A stretch of DNA of 33,712 nucleotides from RUG023 sp900315435 (GCA_902788205.1 CADAJJ010000041.1:1-33712), one strand, 5' to 3'. Positions 1 to 7,527 are shown, counted from the first letter of the stretch. Program-made: numbers and translations. Notes: a model not told the origin generated them from the letters alone.

Positions 1-95
1 ACGGTTTCAGGGACACCCAGTACTTCTTCTACAAGATCTACGAGAACTCCCGCAAGCCAACTCAAAACTGGCTATCCCACAAAATTCTGATTTGA
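1..95 (+). CDS. C-terminal fragment of unidentified protein (partial)
   Basis: An open frame enters from the left edge and stops at TGA 93-95, giving about 30 residues (starting GFRDTQYFFYKIYENS). I do not recognise the family. The first half uses C/G-ending codons (TAC, TTC, AAG, ATC, GAG, AAC) like the clear genes here, which argues for real coding on this strand; the last codons are more AT-rich. It could be the true end of a gene or a truncated remnant. The final 24 bases overlap a short minus-strand ORF. Confidence 0.4.
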   Translation, partial: GFRDTQYFFYKIYENSRKPTQNWLSHKILI

Positions 96-152
96 ACCAT
101 AAAAAAGCCCGAAACAGGCAATCACGGCAATAAGGATCAGCAATGCGCTCAT
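72..152 (-). CDS. Possible 26-aa hydrophobic small protein or interrupted gene start
   Basis: ATG at 152 is preceded by a strong Shine-Dalgarno (AGGAGAG) and a sigma70-like promoter at 171-199, and the frame ends at TAG 74-72. The peptide is MSALLILIAVIACFGLFYGS followed by NQNFVG. Residues 3-19 form one likely membrane segment. The start resembles the first helix of large inner-membrane carriers (for example the CstA type, from memory), so it may be the 5' end of a gene cut by a rearrangement rather than a complete small protein. A terminator-like hairpin (107-119, arms CAGGC and GCCCG read on the plus strand) followed on the minus strand by six T lies inside the frame. Function unknown. Confidence 0.35.
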   Translation of the reverse strand: MSALLILIAVIACFGLFYGSNQNFVG

Positions 153-170
153 ATCTCTCTCCTGTCTGCC

Positions 171-199
171 ATTCTTCCCTACTTTCCATCCTGAGTCAA
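171..199 (-). promoter_or_regulatory. Sigma70-like promoter facing left
   Basis: Read on the minus strand: TTGACT (199-194), a 17-base spacer, then AAGAAT (176-171). The predicted transcription start is about 12 bases before the ATG at 152, and the Shine-Dalgarno falls inside that short leader. It is divergent from the argR promoter. Confidence 0.4.
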
Positions 200-238
200 A
201 TTCTCTTTACAGATGATTCAATAATGTCCTCACACTGT

Positions 239-267
239 TTGCGTTTGGCGGAAGAGTATTGTATATT
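239..267 (+). promoter_or_regulatory. Predicted argR-pgi promoter
   Basis: TTGCGT (239-244), a 17-base spacer and TATATT (262-267) give a plausible sigma70-type promoter about 40 bases upstream of the argR ATG. The -10 element lies inside the ARG-box-like palindrome at 260-273, so repressor binding there would block RNA polymerase. Confidence 0.45.
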
Positions 268-287
268 TATGCATGGAAATTTATTCG
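260..287. promoter_or_regulatory. Two adjacent ARG-box-like operator sites
   Basis: TGTATATTTATGCA (260-273) matches 11 of 14 positions of the classical ARG box core TGAATAATTATTCA. TGGAAATTTATTCG (274-287) matches 10 of 14. They sit over the -10 region and immediately downstream, as expected for ArgR autoregulation. The 14-base centre-to-centre spacing is tighter than the usual enterobacterial tandem arrangement, so the second site may be weaker or accidental. Confidence 0.5.
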
Positions 288-308
288 CATTCGGTTTGAG
301 GAGACATC

Positions 309-779
309 ATGCGCGAGAGAAGCAACCGCCTTGCGGTAGTCAAGGAACTGATCAAGAACAACCGCATTGACAACCAGGACACGCTGCTGGACATGTTGAA
401 ACATGAAGGATATCACGTGACGCAGGCGACGCTGAGCCGTGACCTGAAAATGCTCAAAGTCGGAAAAATCTCCGATGGCTGGTCCGGGTATTACTATGCC
501 CTGCCGGAAAACGACATGGTCAGCGAGAGCGAGAAGAGCTACATCCAAGATGTCCGCCGTGGCATCCTTTCCATCGAGTTCTCCGGAAATATCGGAGTCG
601 TCAAGACCCGTCCGGGTCACGCCAACAGCGTTGGTATCGCCCTGGATATCCTGGCGCTTCCGGAAATTCTCGGAACGGTGGCGGGAGATGACACAATCTT
701 CATCATCCTTCGCGAGGGGATGACGAAAGAGGACCTGCTCGAAAGTTTCAAGACACGTATCCCCGAGGTGGCAGATTGA
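309..779 (+). CDS. argR: Arginine repressor ArgR/AhrC family
   Basis: Encodes a 156-aa protein, the normal ArgR length. The N-terminal winged helix (about residues 1-70) contains the recognition segment TQATLSRDLKMLKV. The C-terminal oligomerisation and arginine-binding domain shows TRPGHANSVGIALD and GTVAGDDTIFIILR, where the GDD acidic pair is the usual arginine contact. In the family, a hexamer binds ARG boxes when loaded with arginine and controls arginine synthesis or breakdown genes. GAGGAG lies just before the chosen ATG. ARG-box-like sites cover its own promoter, so autoregulation is likely. The stop overlaps the start of pgi (TGATG), so the two genes are probably co-translated. No arginine-metabolism gene is in the window. 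The family call is firm; the regulon is unknown. Confidence 0.95.
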   Translation: MRERSNRLAVVKELIKNNRIDNQDTLLDMLKHEGYHVTQATLSRDLKMLKVGKISDGWSGYYYALPENDMVSESEKSYIQDVRRGILSIEFSGNIGVVKTRPGHANSVGIALDILALPEILGTVAGDDTIFIILREGMTKEDLLESFKTRIPEVAD

Positions 780-2356
780 TGGAATTCAAGAATCTTGACC
801 AGACGAAGGCGCTCGCAGCCCTTCAGAAAGACAAAAAGGTATCCGTGCGTGAGGCATTGACGACCCAGCGCATCGCAAAGTACCAGAGCCCGGAGGCCGG
901 CGGGCTCCTTTCCTACCATTATGCGGCCATGCCGGTCGACGAGCAGATCCTTGGAGACCTGCAGAGACTCAGCGACGAGCAGGAGCTGATCGCCAAATAC
1001 AAGGCCCTCCTGGGCGGCGAGGTGATGAACACCGGCGAAAAACGGCTGGTGCTCCACCAGCTCTCCCGGGGCCAGGTGCTTCCCACCCCGGTGATTGCCG
1101 ACGGCGAGGACAAGGGCAAGTTTTACAAGGGCCAGCTGGAAAGGATCAAGGAATTCAGCGAGCAGGTCCGGAGCGGCAAACTGGTCGGTTCGACCGGCAA
1201 GAGCTTCACCACCGTCTGCCAGATCGGCATCGGCGGCAGCGACCTTGGTCCGCGAGCCCTCTATCTCGCCCTGCAGGGCTATGCCCAAGGCAAGGGCATC
1301 AAACAGCTCGAAGGCAAGTTCATCAGCAACGTCGACCCGGATGACGCCGCCCAGGTGATTGACACGCTTGACATGGAGCGCACGTTGTTCATCCTGGTCA
1401 GCAAGAGCGGCACGACGTTGGAGACCCTGACCAACCGCGACCTGGTGATCGACGCGATCAAGGAAAGCGGCATCAAGGGTATCGACCCGGCCAAGCATAT
1501 GGTGGCCGTTACCAGCAAGACCAGCCCTCTGGCCAAGAGCAAGGATGTCCGGGAGTCTTTCTTCTTCGACGATTACATTGGCGGGCGCTACAGCTCATCC
1601 TGTGCAGTGGGGGGTGTCGTCCTTTCCCTGGCTTTCGGCTATGATGTCTTCCAAGAGCTGCTTGACGGAGCCCACCAGGCGGATGTCGCGGCCTTGGAAC
1701 CCGATATCCGGAAGAATGCGTCCCTGCTCGACGCGCTTATCGGTGTCTACAACCGCAATGTGCTCGGCTATCCGTCGACCGCGATCCTTCCCTACTCACA
1801 GGCGCTCTCCCGCTTCCCCGCCCATCTCCAGCAACTGGACATGGAAAGCAACGGGAAACACGTCAATCGCGATGGAAAACCGGTCGCGTATGTGACGGGA
1901 CCGGTGATTTTCGGTGAGCCGGGAACCAACGGCCAGCACTCCTTCTACCAGTTGCTCCACCAAGGCACCGACATCATCCCGCTCCAGTTCGTCGGATTCA
2001 AGCAGAACCAGCGAGGCAAGGATATCGTGATCCAAGGCTCGACCAGCCAGCAGAAGCTTTGCGCCAACCTGGCTGCCCAGATTGTCGCCTTCGCCCGAGG
2101 CAAGGATGACGAGAACCCCAACAAGCAGTTTGCCGGAAACAGGGTCAGCAGCCTGCTGGTGGCCAAGGAACTGACACCGGCGGTGCTCGGAGCCCTGCTC
2201 GCCCACTACGAGAACAAGGTGATGTTCCAAGGCTTCCTCTGGAACCTGAACTCCTTCGACCAGGAAGGCGTGCAACTGGGCAAGACCCTTGCCAAGCAAG
2301 TGCTTGCGGGTTGTCCGGGCGATCCGGTGCTCAAGGCGTTCAGCGACCTGCTGTAA
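779..2356 (+). CDS. pgi: Glucose-6-phosphate isomerase, long form
   Basis: A 525-aa phosphoglucose isomerase that interconverts glucose 6-phosphate and fructose 6-phosphate in the cytoplasm. It has the two SIS-type halves and the family signatures: IGIGGSDLGPRALYLAL, the phosphate-binding LVSKSGTTLETLTN, GGRYSSSCAVGG, GEPGTNGQHSFYQLLHQG with the catalytic glutamate and histidine, and the C-terminal NSFDQEGVQLGKTLAKQ with the conserved lysine. I chose the ATG at 779, which overlaps the argR stop by one base and has GAGGTGG seven bases upstream; an in-frame TTG directly before it is less likely. A second, unrelated-length isomerase lies at 15594-16865, so the genome has at least two forms. Co-transcription with argR is unusual. 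A strong hairpin follows 20 bases after the stop. Confidence 0.97.
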   Translation: MEFKNLDQTKALAALQKDKKVSVREALTTQRIAKYQSPEAGGLLSYHYAAMPVDEQILGDLQRLSDEQELIAKYKALLGGEVMNTGEKRLVLHQLSRGQVLPTPVIADGEDKGKFYKGQLERIKEFSEQVRSGKLVGSTGKSFTTVCQIGIGGSDLGPRALYLALQGYAQGKGIKQLEGKFISNVDPDDAAQVIDTLDMERTLFILVSKSGTTLETLTNRDLVIDAIKESGIKGIDPAKHMVAVTSKTSPLAKSKDVRESFFFDDYIGGRYSSSCAVGGVVLSLAFGYDVFQELLDGAHQADVAALEPDIRKNASLLDALIGVYNRNVLGYPSTAILPYSQALSRFPAHLQQLDMESNGKHVNRDGKPVAYVTGPVIFGEPGTNGQHSFYQLLHQGTDIIPLQFVGFKQNQRGKDIVIQGSTSQQKLCANLAAQIVAFARGKDDENPNKQFAGNRVSSLLVAKELTPAVLGALLAHYENKVMFQGFLWNLNSFDQEGVQLGKTLAKQVLAGCPGDPVLKAFSDLL

Positions 2357-2376
2357 CACAGGTGATCGCGATGCTG

Positions 2377-2398
2377 AGGCGGTCCTTCGGGGCCGCCT
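2377..2398 (+). terminator. Strong UUCG hairpin after pgi, likely terminator
   Basis: AGGCGGTCC (2377-2385) pairs with GGGCCGCCT (2390-2398, one G-U) around a TTCG loop closed by C-G, an exceptionally stable tetraloop. Only a short T stretch follows, so it may act as a terminator or as 3'-end protection for the argR-pgi transcript. Confidence 0.5.
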
Positions 2399-2412
2399 TG
2401 CTGCAGAAAACA

Positions 2413-2533
2413 GCCTCCCTTGCGGGAGGCAGCTCCAAGGAGACACGCTTGGAGGGGAGAAAGTGTTTCTCTCTATGGCAACATATCATAGGGAGAGTAT
2501 CAGAGGAGAGCGGGCATCGTGCACCGCTTCCTC
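2413..2533. other. Chain of four further hairpins downstream of pgi
   Basis: This gene-free stretch holds GCCTCCC/GGGAGGC (2413-2430, loop TTGC), CTCCAAG/CTTGGAG (2433-2454), GAGAAA/TTTCTC (2457-2471) and a bulged ten-pair stem (2503-2533, GAGGAGAGCGG against CCGCTTCCTC). With the terminator hairpin at 2377 that makes five stems in about 160 bases. It could be a structured 3' UTR, a small RNA, or composite terminators. No protein-coding signal is convincing between 2357 and 2784; a minus-strand 84-codon frame there reads through the neighbouring terminator and looks accidental. Confidence 0.35.
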
Positions 2534-2612
2534 GCTCCAGTATCCCTCAGCTTTTCCCGTTTGTGAAGTCTCGATTCCCCTCTGTATTGCCGTTTCTCGC
2601 CTGACAGGCTGG

Positions 2613-2661
2613 AAAAAAGCGGTGCCACACACATACGAGGGTACGCTGCGTGTGCGGCACC
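2613..2661 (-). terminator. Intrinsic terminator of the GH105-HAD operon
   Basis: On the minus strand, GGTGCCGCACAC (2661-2650) pairs with GTGTGTGGCACC (2632-2621) with one mismatch and is followed by CGC and six T (2618-2613). It lies 120 bases beyond the stop of the glycoside hydrolase gene and faces the right way for it. Confidence 0.6.
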
Positions 2662-2784
2662 AATATCAGAAAAGAAGAAATGCCTTACGCGTTCACGCAG
2701 GTACATTTCGATTGTTACGATGGCATCCTTCTTTCCATTTGTGAAGAGCGCCATCCCCCGATTTTCCGCATTTTACGGGAAATT

Positions 2785-3903
2785 TCAAAGTTCTGCGGCA
2801 GCCAGCAGGAAAGCGGGAGTACCGTGGGTGTTGTCAGTCAGCCTGGGTTCCTGGCGAGTGTAGTACTCATAGGAACCGTCACGGTACGGGCTGTCCTCGG
2901 AGGCCCGTCCAAGGCCGGCGCTCTTGCAGATATCCTTCAGGTGGAGCTGCCCATCCTCACTCGCATACACGTCGAGACGGACCATGCTGGAAAAAGCACG
3001 CCTGGCCACTTTCCGGTAGAGCGCCGGGTCATACGCATAGCCCTGCCTGACCATGTGGGACAGGAAATAGATGTACATGCTGGTACAGCTGGTCTCCAGA
3101 TAGTTGTATGTGCGGCCAGGCTGGTCGACGACCTGCCACCACATGCCGGTATCCTTGTCGGCAGCACGGACAAGCGCCTGGGCGAGGTGGTTGGAGAGCT
3201 CGATCAGACGGGCCCGATAGGCGAAGAACTCCTTGGTGGAAGGCAACAGGTCGCAGACCTCGACGAGAGCCATGGTAAACCAGCCAAGGGCGCGTCCCCA
3301 GATGTAGGAGGAGCAACCAGTCGTCTGGTCTGCCCACGCCATCTGCTTGGTCTCGTTCCAAGCGTGGAACAACAAGCCGCTACGCGGGTCCAGGGTGTGT
3401 TCATAGGTCAGGTTGAACTGGAAGAGCATTTCCTTTGCCGCCGCTTTCAGGTCACCCCAACGCTTGGCGTACTTGATCAGGAAGGTGCCATACATGTACA
3501 GTCCATCGAGCCAGACCTGGTCGGTGTAGATCTTCTTGTGCCAGTATCCGCCGCTTGGGGTGCGGGGATGGTCCTTGAATTCCTGCCACATGAAGTCCAT
3601 CGCCTTCTTGTAGCGCTCGTCATGGGTATAGTCGTACAGGTCGAAGAAGTTCTTGCCGGGAGCCAGCAAGTCCCAGCTGTAGGCACTCTGGTCATACCCG
3701 GGCACCGTGCCGTCGGGCATCACGAACTGCTCCATCCATTTCGCTACCCAGTCCTTCCACTCAGGATGGTGCAGCGTCGTGCTGGTACGCCAGATGAACT
3801 CCATGGCGATGCCAAGGCGATAGTTGTACTGGTTCAATTCCTTGTCAGCCCTCGCCATCAGCGAAAGAGCCATCTTTTCGGCCAGTTTCTGGTTCTCGGT
3901 CAT
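2785..3903 (-). CDS. Unsaturated glycuronyl hydrolase, GH88/GH105 family
   Basis: A 372-aa protein of the (alpha/alpha)6-barrel GH88/GH105 type (YteR/YesR-like). Family members act in the cytoplasm on unsaturated uronic-acid disaccharides left by polysaccharide lyases. Visible markers are WLDGLYMYGTFL (132-143, with D133 at the expected catalytic acid position), LLFHAWNETKQMAWAD, the SYIWGRALGWFTMALVEV helix (199-216), MWWQVVDQP and YLETSCTSMYIYFL. No signal peptide is seen, in line with import of oligosaccharides before cleavage. ATG 3903 is chosen because GAGGGAGGAAC precedes it; the longer frame upstream lacks a ribosome site. It lies 46 bases after the HAD gene and is probably co-transcribed. 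Pectin or rhamnogalacturonan fragments are likely substrates, but ulvan- or glycosaminoglycan-type disaccharides cannot be excluded. Confidence 0.85.
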   Translation of the reverse strand: MTENQKLAEKMALSLMARADKELNQYNYRLGIAMEFIWRTSTTLHHPEWKDWVAKWMEQFVMPDGTVPGYDQSAYSWDLLAPGKNFFDLYDYTHDERYKKAMDFMWQEFKDHPRTPSGGYWHKKIYTDQVWLDGLYMYGTFLIKYAKRWGDLKAAAKEMLFQFNLTYEHTLDPRSGLLFHAWNETKQMAWADQTTGCSSYIWGRALGWFTMALVEVCDLLPSTKEFFAYRARLIELSNHLAQALVRAADKDTGMWWQVVDQPGRTYNYLETSCTSMYIYFLSHMVRQGYAYDPALYRKVARRAFSSMVRLDVYASEDGQLHLKDICKSAGLGRASEDSPYRDGSYEYYTRQEPRLTDNTHGTPAFLLAAAEL

Positions 3904-3949
3904 AGTTCCTCCCTCATCGGTCAAGTCAATTACAGCACAACTCCGGCAA

Positions 3950-4555
3950 TTACCGCAATGGAAGCCCGAGCAGGTCACGCAACGCCCAGTCGGCGGGCCA
4001 CAGCGGCGTATCCTGGAAATGGAAGGTCTTCAGCCCCGCCTTCGCCGCCCCCTCGATGTTCTCCTGCAGGTCGTCGACGAACAGGCATTCTGCCGGATCC
4101 AGGCGTTCCTTCCCGGTAATCGCGAGGAAAAACTCCGGATCGGGTTTGGAGAGATGCATGTCGCAGGAAAGATAGCAGTGGTCCATCAGCGAAGAAAGCG
4201 GGACCATGGCGTCGATGGTCTGCCAGTGGGAGCGGCAGGTGTTCGATCCAAGCAGGAGACGGACCCCTCCTCGGGCTTTCAAGTCCCGGATGATGTCAAT
4301 CACCGGCTGGTTGACCTGTGGATGGAACATCTCGCAAACCGGATCGGCATTCGGGTCGACGTGGAACTTCTCGGCCACATGGCTCCACCACTCCTTCGGC
4401 TGGATGAGCCCTTCCATGATTGGCCTGTCGTATCCGAGGTAATCCTCAAGAAGCGCCTGGGAATCCATGCCATAGCGGCGCGCGATCGCGCCCCCAATCT
4501 GCACATGGGTGACACACACGCCGCCCATATCGAACATCACACACTTGACTGCCAT
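3950..4555 (-). CDS. HAD superfamily subfamily IA hydrolase (phosphatase-like)
   Basis: A 201-aa cytoplasmic HAD hydrolase. Motif I is VMFDMGGVCVTH: the nucleophile aspartate is present, and the second motif position is glycine, as in YihX-like members that begin FDMGGV or FDLGNV. Motif II is LLLGSNT, motif III the lysine of SKPDPEFFLAI, and motif IV the acidic pair of CLFVDDLQENIEGA. The family usually removes phosphate from small sugar phosphates; the substrate cannot be told here. Start choice is uncertain: ATG 4555 (GAAGG just upstream) gives a compact N-terminus, while an in-frame GTG at 4582 preceded by GACGAGG would add nine residues. It is first in an operon with the GH105 gene and divergent from the ABC importer. 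Confidence 0.8.
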   Translation of the reverse strand: MAVKCVMFDMGGVCVTHVQIGGAIARRYGMDSQALLEDYLGYDRPIMEGLIQPKEWWSHVAEKFHVDPNADPVCEMFHPQVNQPVIDIIRDLKARGGVRLLLGSNTCRSHWQTIDAMVPLSSLMDHCYLSCDMHLSKPDPEFFLAITGKERLDPAECLFVDDLQENIEGAAKAGLKTFHFQDTPLWPADWALRDLLGLPLR

Positions 4556-4659
4556 GGCCTTCACTATACCAGCAACCTTCACCCCTCGTCAGGAAAAAAA
4601 GATAGTATTCTTTCGATATAGGTAATTTTTGTTATACAAATATGAAAATTATGCAAAAT

Positions 4660-4689
4660 TTGACAAGTGCTTCATTCGGTGCACACAAT
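4660..4689 (+). promoter_or_regulatory. Predicted promoter of the ABC importer operon
   Basis: A perfect TTGACA (4660-4665), an 18-base spacer and CACAAT (4684-4689). It lies in a very AT-rich divergent region (4583-4729) shared with the HAD gene. I looked for a Fur-type palindrome and did not find a convincing one. Confidence 0.4.
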
Positions 4690-4729
4690 ACAGGTGTTCG
4701 CAAGAACAAGCCTAAAGGAGGCAACTACA

Positions 4730-5767
4730 ATGAGAAAGAAACTGTTGGCTCTGGCCGCACTGGCGGCTGTGCTGGTGGCTCCCGCGTTCGCGCAGGGAGG
4801 AAAGGAGAACACTACCGCCGCACCGGCAAAGGAGCAGACGCTGGACGTCTACTCGATCATGCCGGAAAAATACGCCACCGTCATTTTTGACGCGTTCACC
4901 AAGGACACGGGCATCAAGGTCAATTTCGTCCGCCTTTCCTCGGGAGAGGCGCTGAGCCGCATCCTTGCGGAAAAGGGCAACCCGCAGGTCGACGCCCTTT
5001 GGGGTGGTCCATCGGACACCTATGACGCAGGTGTCAAGGAAGGCGTCTTCGCGCAGTACGTGCCGAAAGAGGCGGACAAGATCCCGGCAAACCTCCGCTC
5101 CGCCGACGGATACTGGACCGGCATCGGCATCATCCCGCTCTGCTTCCTGACCAACAACAACTTCCTGCAGAAGAACGGACTGAAGGCCCCGGCTTCCTGG
5201 CAGGACCTGCTTGACCCCAAGTATGAGAAACAGCTGCAGATGGCGGATGCACGTACCAGCGGCACTGCCACCGAGCGCATCTACTCTCTGGTCAAGGTCA
5301 TGGGCGAGGACGAAGCCTTCGCCTACCAGAAGAAACTCAACAAGAACGTCCAGCTGTACACAAAGAGCGGTGCCGGCGGAGCCATGCCGACCGCAACCGG
5401 ACAGGCAGCTGGAGGCATCTTCTACCTGGTCGACGCCCTTGACATCCAGCAGCAGGGCTATCCACTTACCATCACCTACCCGAAAGAGGGCGTCACCTAT
5501 GGGGTCGAGGGCAGCGGCATTTTGCAAGGTTGCAAGCACCCCGAAGCCGCCAAGGCGTTGATGGATTGGGCTTCCAGCGCAAAGCTTGGCACCGTCATGA
5601 ACGACAACAAGATCTGCTATGTCCCGACGAGACCGGACATCCAGATTTCCAACCCAGCCATGGATCTTTCCAAGATTCCACTGGTCGAGGCAGAGAGCAC
5701 CTGGAAGGGTGAGAATCGCCAGAGATTTATCGATCGTTGGGTCAAAGAGGTCATCGAAGGCAACTAA
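4730..5767 (+). CDS. ABC transporter substrate-binding protein, FbpA/AfuA type
   Basis: A 345-aa periplasmic binding protein of the COG1840 group. The leader MRKKLLALAALAAVLVAPAF ends at an AFA-Q type signal peptidase site, then a short linker rich in Ala, Thr and Lys. The mature part shows the class features LDVYSIMPEKYATVIFDAF, SSGEALSRILAEKGNPQVD, LWGGPSDTY and the C-terminal IPLVEAESTWKGENRQRFID. The start is set by AAAGGAGG at 4715-4722. Such proteins are often labelled iron(III)-binding, but AfuA in this group binds hexose phosphates and others bind phosphonates; the sequence alone does not decide. The tyrosine pair that would prove ferric binding could not be located with confidence. 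First gene of an operon with a fused permease and an ATPase, separated from the permease by a hairpin. Confidence 0.85.
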   Translation: MRKKLLALAALAAVLVAPAFAQGGKENTTAAPAKEQTLDVYSIMPEKYATVIFDAFTKDTGIKVNFVRLSSGEALSRILAEKGNPQVDALWGGPSDTYDAGVKEGVFAQYVPKEADKIPANLRSADGYWTGIGIIPLCFLTNNNFLQKNGLKAPASWQDLLDPKYEKQLQMADARTSGTATERIYSLVKVMGEDEAFAYQKKLNKNVQLYTKSGAGGAMPTATGQAAGGIFYLVDALDIQQQGYPLTITYPKEGVTYGVEGSGILQGCKHPEAAKALMDWASSAKLGTVMNDNKICYVPTRPDIQISNPAMDLSKIPLVEAESTWKGENRQRFIDRWVKEVIEGN

Positions 5768-5796
5768 GGCGTTGCCTTCCGACATTCGGCACATGC

Positions 5797-5822
5797 GCAT
5801 CGTCCGGGTCTCCGGACGATGC
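5797..5822 (+). other. Perfect 11-bp hairpin between binding protein and permease genes
   Basis: GCATCGTCCGG (5797-5807) and CCGGACGATGC (5812-5822) are exact complements around GTCT, followed by TTTG. It sits in the 71-base gap between the binding-protein stop and the permease start. Such stems commonly protect the upstream mRNA or terminate part of the transcripts, so that binding protein is made in excess of permease. Confidence 0.6.
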
Positions 5823-5838
5823 TTTGTAGGAGACTTGT

Positions 5839-7527
5839 ATGGCTGATCTTCGCAGGGAAAAAACACGGATGATCCAAAAGGACCCGGGACTGTTCTGGGC
5901 GCTTTTGGCCATCTGGATTGCCCTCGGCATTTTCATCCTTTATCCAGTCGTCCGTTTGGTCGGTATGGCATTCATGCCCGACGGACACTTTTCCATCGCC
6001 ACCCTGAGAGAGGCATTTCAGGACACCTACACGGTCAAGGCACTCAGCAACAGCCTCTGGCTGGCGTTGGCCGTGTCGGCCACAGGCACGATCCTCGGGT
6101 ATCTCTTCGCCCTGCTCGTCACCCGTACGGCGATGCCAAAGGCCATGAAGGCGCTCCTCAGCGCGGTCACGTTGCTGCCGCTGATCTCCCCTCCCTTCAC
6201 CAGCTCGATCAGCCTCTCGCTGGCTTTAGGTCCGAACGGATACCTGCTCAAGCTTTTCCATATCCCGGATTTCCAGATATATGGGTTTCTCGGAACCTGG
6301 CTGAGTGAGACACTCACCTATTTTCCCGTCGCCTACATGGTCATCAGCGCGGTGCTGGAAACCATGAGCGCGAATCTGGACGACGCGGCCATGTCGCTCG
6401 GAGCCTCCTCGGGAAGGATCCTGCGGACCGTGACGATTCCCCTGTCCATGCCTGGCATCGCCAATTCCTTCCTGCTGCTTTTCGGCTCGAGTCTTGCCGA
6501 CTTCGCCACTCCATTGATTCTCGGAGGACATCAGTTTCCGGTGCTGCCGACCCAGGCATATCTGGAAATCACCGGCATGTTCGACCTGCACAGTGGCGCG
6601 TCGCTGTCCCTCATGCTGCTCGTCCCGACCTTGATTGTCTTCTGGCTGCAACGCGTAGTCGTTGGCGGCAAGAACTACGTCACCGTCACCGGCAAAAGCG
6701 GGGCGCAAAGCGCTTTCAGCCCTCTGCCGGTTGTCATGAAAGTGGTCATCTCCCTGGTATGCGCCCTGGTGCTGGCCTTTGTGCTCTACCTGTATGGAAT
6801 CATCCTGGTCGGGTCCTTCGTCAAAACCTGGGGCATCACCAACACCCCTACCATGGCGAACTACCAGTACGCATGCAAGTTCGGCAGGAAGGCCATCACC
6901 GATACGCTGAAGATAGCCTTCGTCTCCACGATCCTTGGTTCGATGCTTGGCGTGGTCATCGGTTTCATCCTCCAGCGCAAGCAGTTCATCGGCCATCGTC
7001 TTTTGGAAATCGGAAGCATGCTGAACTATGCGCTGCCCGGCACCGTGGTCGGTATCGCCTACATCATCGCCTTCAACAAGAAACCCTTCTTGCTGACCGG
7101 TACCATGACCATTCTGGTGGCAGCTTATGTCTTCCGCTACTACGCCACCTCGATACGCAGTGTCATGGCCAGTCTGGAACAGATCGACCCGACGCTGGAA
7201 GAAGCTTCCGCGAGCCTCGGAGCCAGCACGGCAGGGACCTTCCTCCATGTCACGGTACCGTTGGTCATCCCTGCGGTACTGACCGGCTTGCGGTACCTGT
7301 TCATCCATTCGATGACGGCTATCAGCGCCACCATCTTCCTGGTCAGCGTCCGTTGGACGCTCCTGACCAGCAGGATCCTTGAGAGCATGACCGAGCTGCA
7401 GTTCACGCAGGCCTGCGCGTTCTCCATCATCCTGATCATCATCGTGTTCATCGCCGACGGTCTGATGACCTGGGCCTTGCATATGTATTCCGTGCATTTC
7501 CTGAAAACCAAGGAGGCAACCAAATGA
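5839..7527 (+). CDS. ABC transporter permease, fused two-domain FbpB/AfuB type
   Basis: A 562-aa inner-membrane protein with two tandem permease domains, as usual for this importer class. Each half has about six membrane helices and an EAA loop that docks the ATPase: DDAAMSLGASSGRILRTVTI around residues 180-200 and LEEASASLGASTAGTFLHVT around 455-475, each followed by a proline-bearing helix. The duplication is visible in the shared A-SLGAS core. A short hydrophilic N-terminus precedes the first helix (residues 19-40). The start is preceded by TAGGAGAC. The stop overlaps the ATPase start (ATGA), so the two are translationally coupled. Substrate follows that of the binding protein: ferric iron, a sugar phosphate or a phosphonate. 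Confidence 0.92.
   Translation: MADLRREKTRMIQKDPGLFWALLAIWIALGIFILYPVVRLVGMAFMPDGHFSIATLREAFQDTYTVKALSNSLWLALAVSATGTILGYLFALLVTRTAMPKAMKALLSAVTLLPLISPPFTSSISLSLALGPNGYLLKLFHIPDFQIYGFLGTWLSETLTYFPVAYMVISAVLETMSANLDDAAMSLGASSGRILRTVTIPLSMPGIANSFLLLFGSSLADFATPLILGGHQFPVLPTQAYLEITGMFDLHSGASLSLMLLVPTLIVFWLQRVVVGGKNYVTVTGKSGAQSAFSPLPVVMKVVISLVCALVLAFVLYLYGIILVGSFVKTWGITNTPTMANYQYACKFGRKAITDTLKIAFVSTILGSMLGVVIGFILQRKQFIGHRLLEIGSMLNYALPGTVVGIAYIIAFNKKPFLLTGTMTILVAAYVFRYYATSIRSVMASLEQIDPTLEEASASLGASTAGTFLHVTVPLVIPAVLTGLRYLFIHSMTAISATIFLVSVRWTLLTSRILESMTELQFTQACAFSIILIIIVFIADGLMTWALHMYSVHFLKTKEATK

Noticed and set aside
2500..2754. 84-codon minus-strand frame between pgi and the GH105 gene
   Set aside because: It runs through a strong terminator and the hairpin array, has no convincing ribosome site, and shows no recognisable protein features.
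2650..4119. Long plus-strand open frame (489 codons) across the GH105/HAD region
   Set aside because: It is antisense to the GH105 gene, has no family features, and its composition is that of a reversed GC-rich gene. The minus-strand proteins carry clear motifs and ribosome sites.
4583..4729. Fur box upstream of the FbpA-type operon
   Set aside because: The region is AT-rich, but no arrangement of GATAATGATAATC-like half-sites with acceptable symmetry was found.
4712..5866. 384-codon minus-strand frame over the binding-protein gene
   Set aside because: Shadow of the plus-strand gene; there is no ribosome site and no recognisable domain.
6226..7497. 423-codon minus-strand frame over the permease gene, rich in Asp, Gly and His
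   Set aside because: Composition is what a membrane-protein gene gives when read backwards; the plus strand has two perfect EAA loops.
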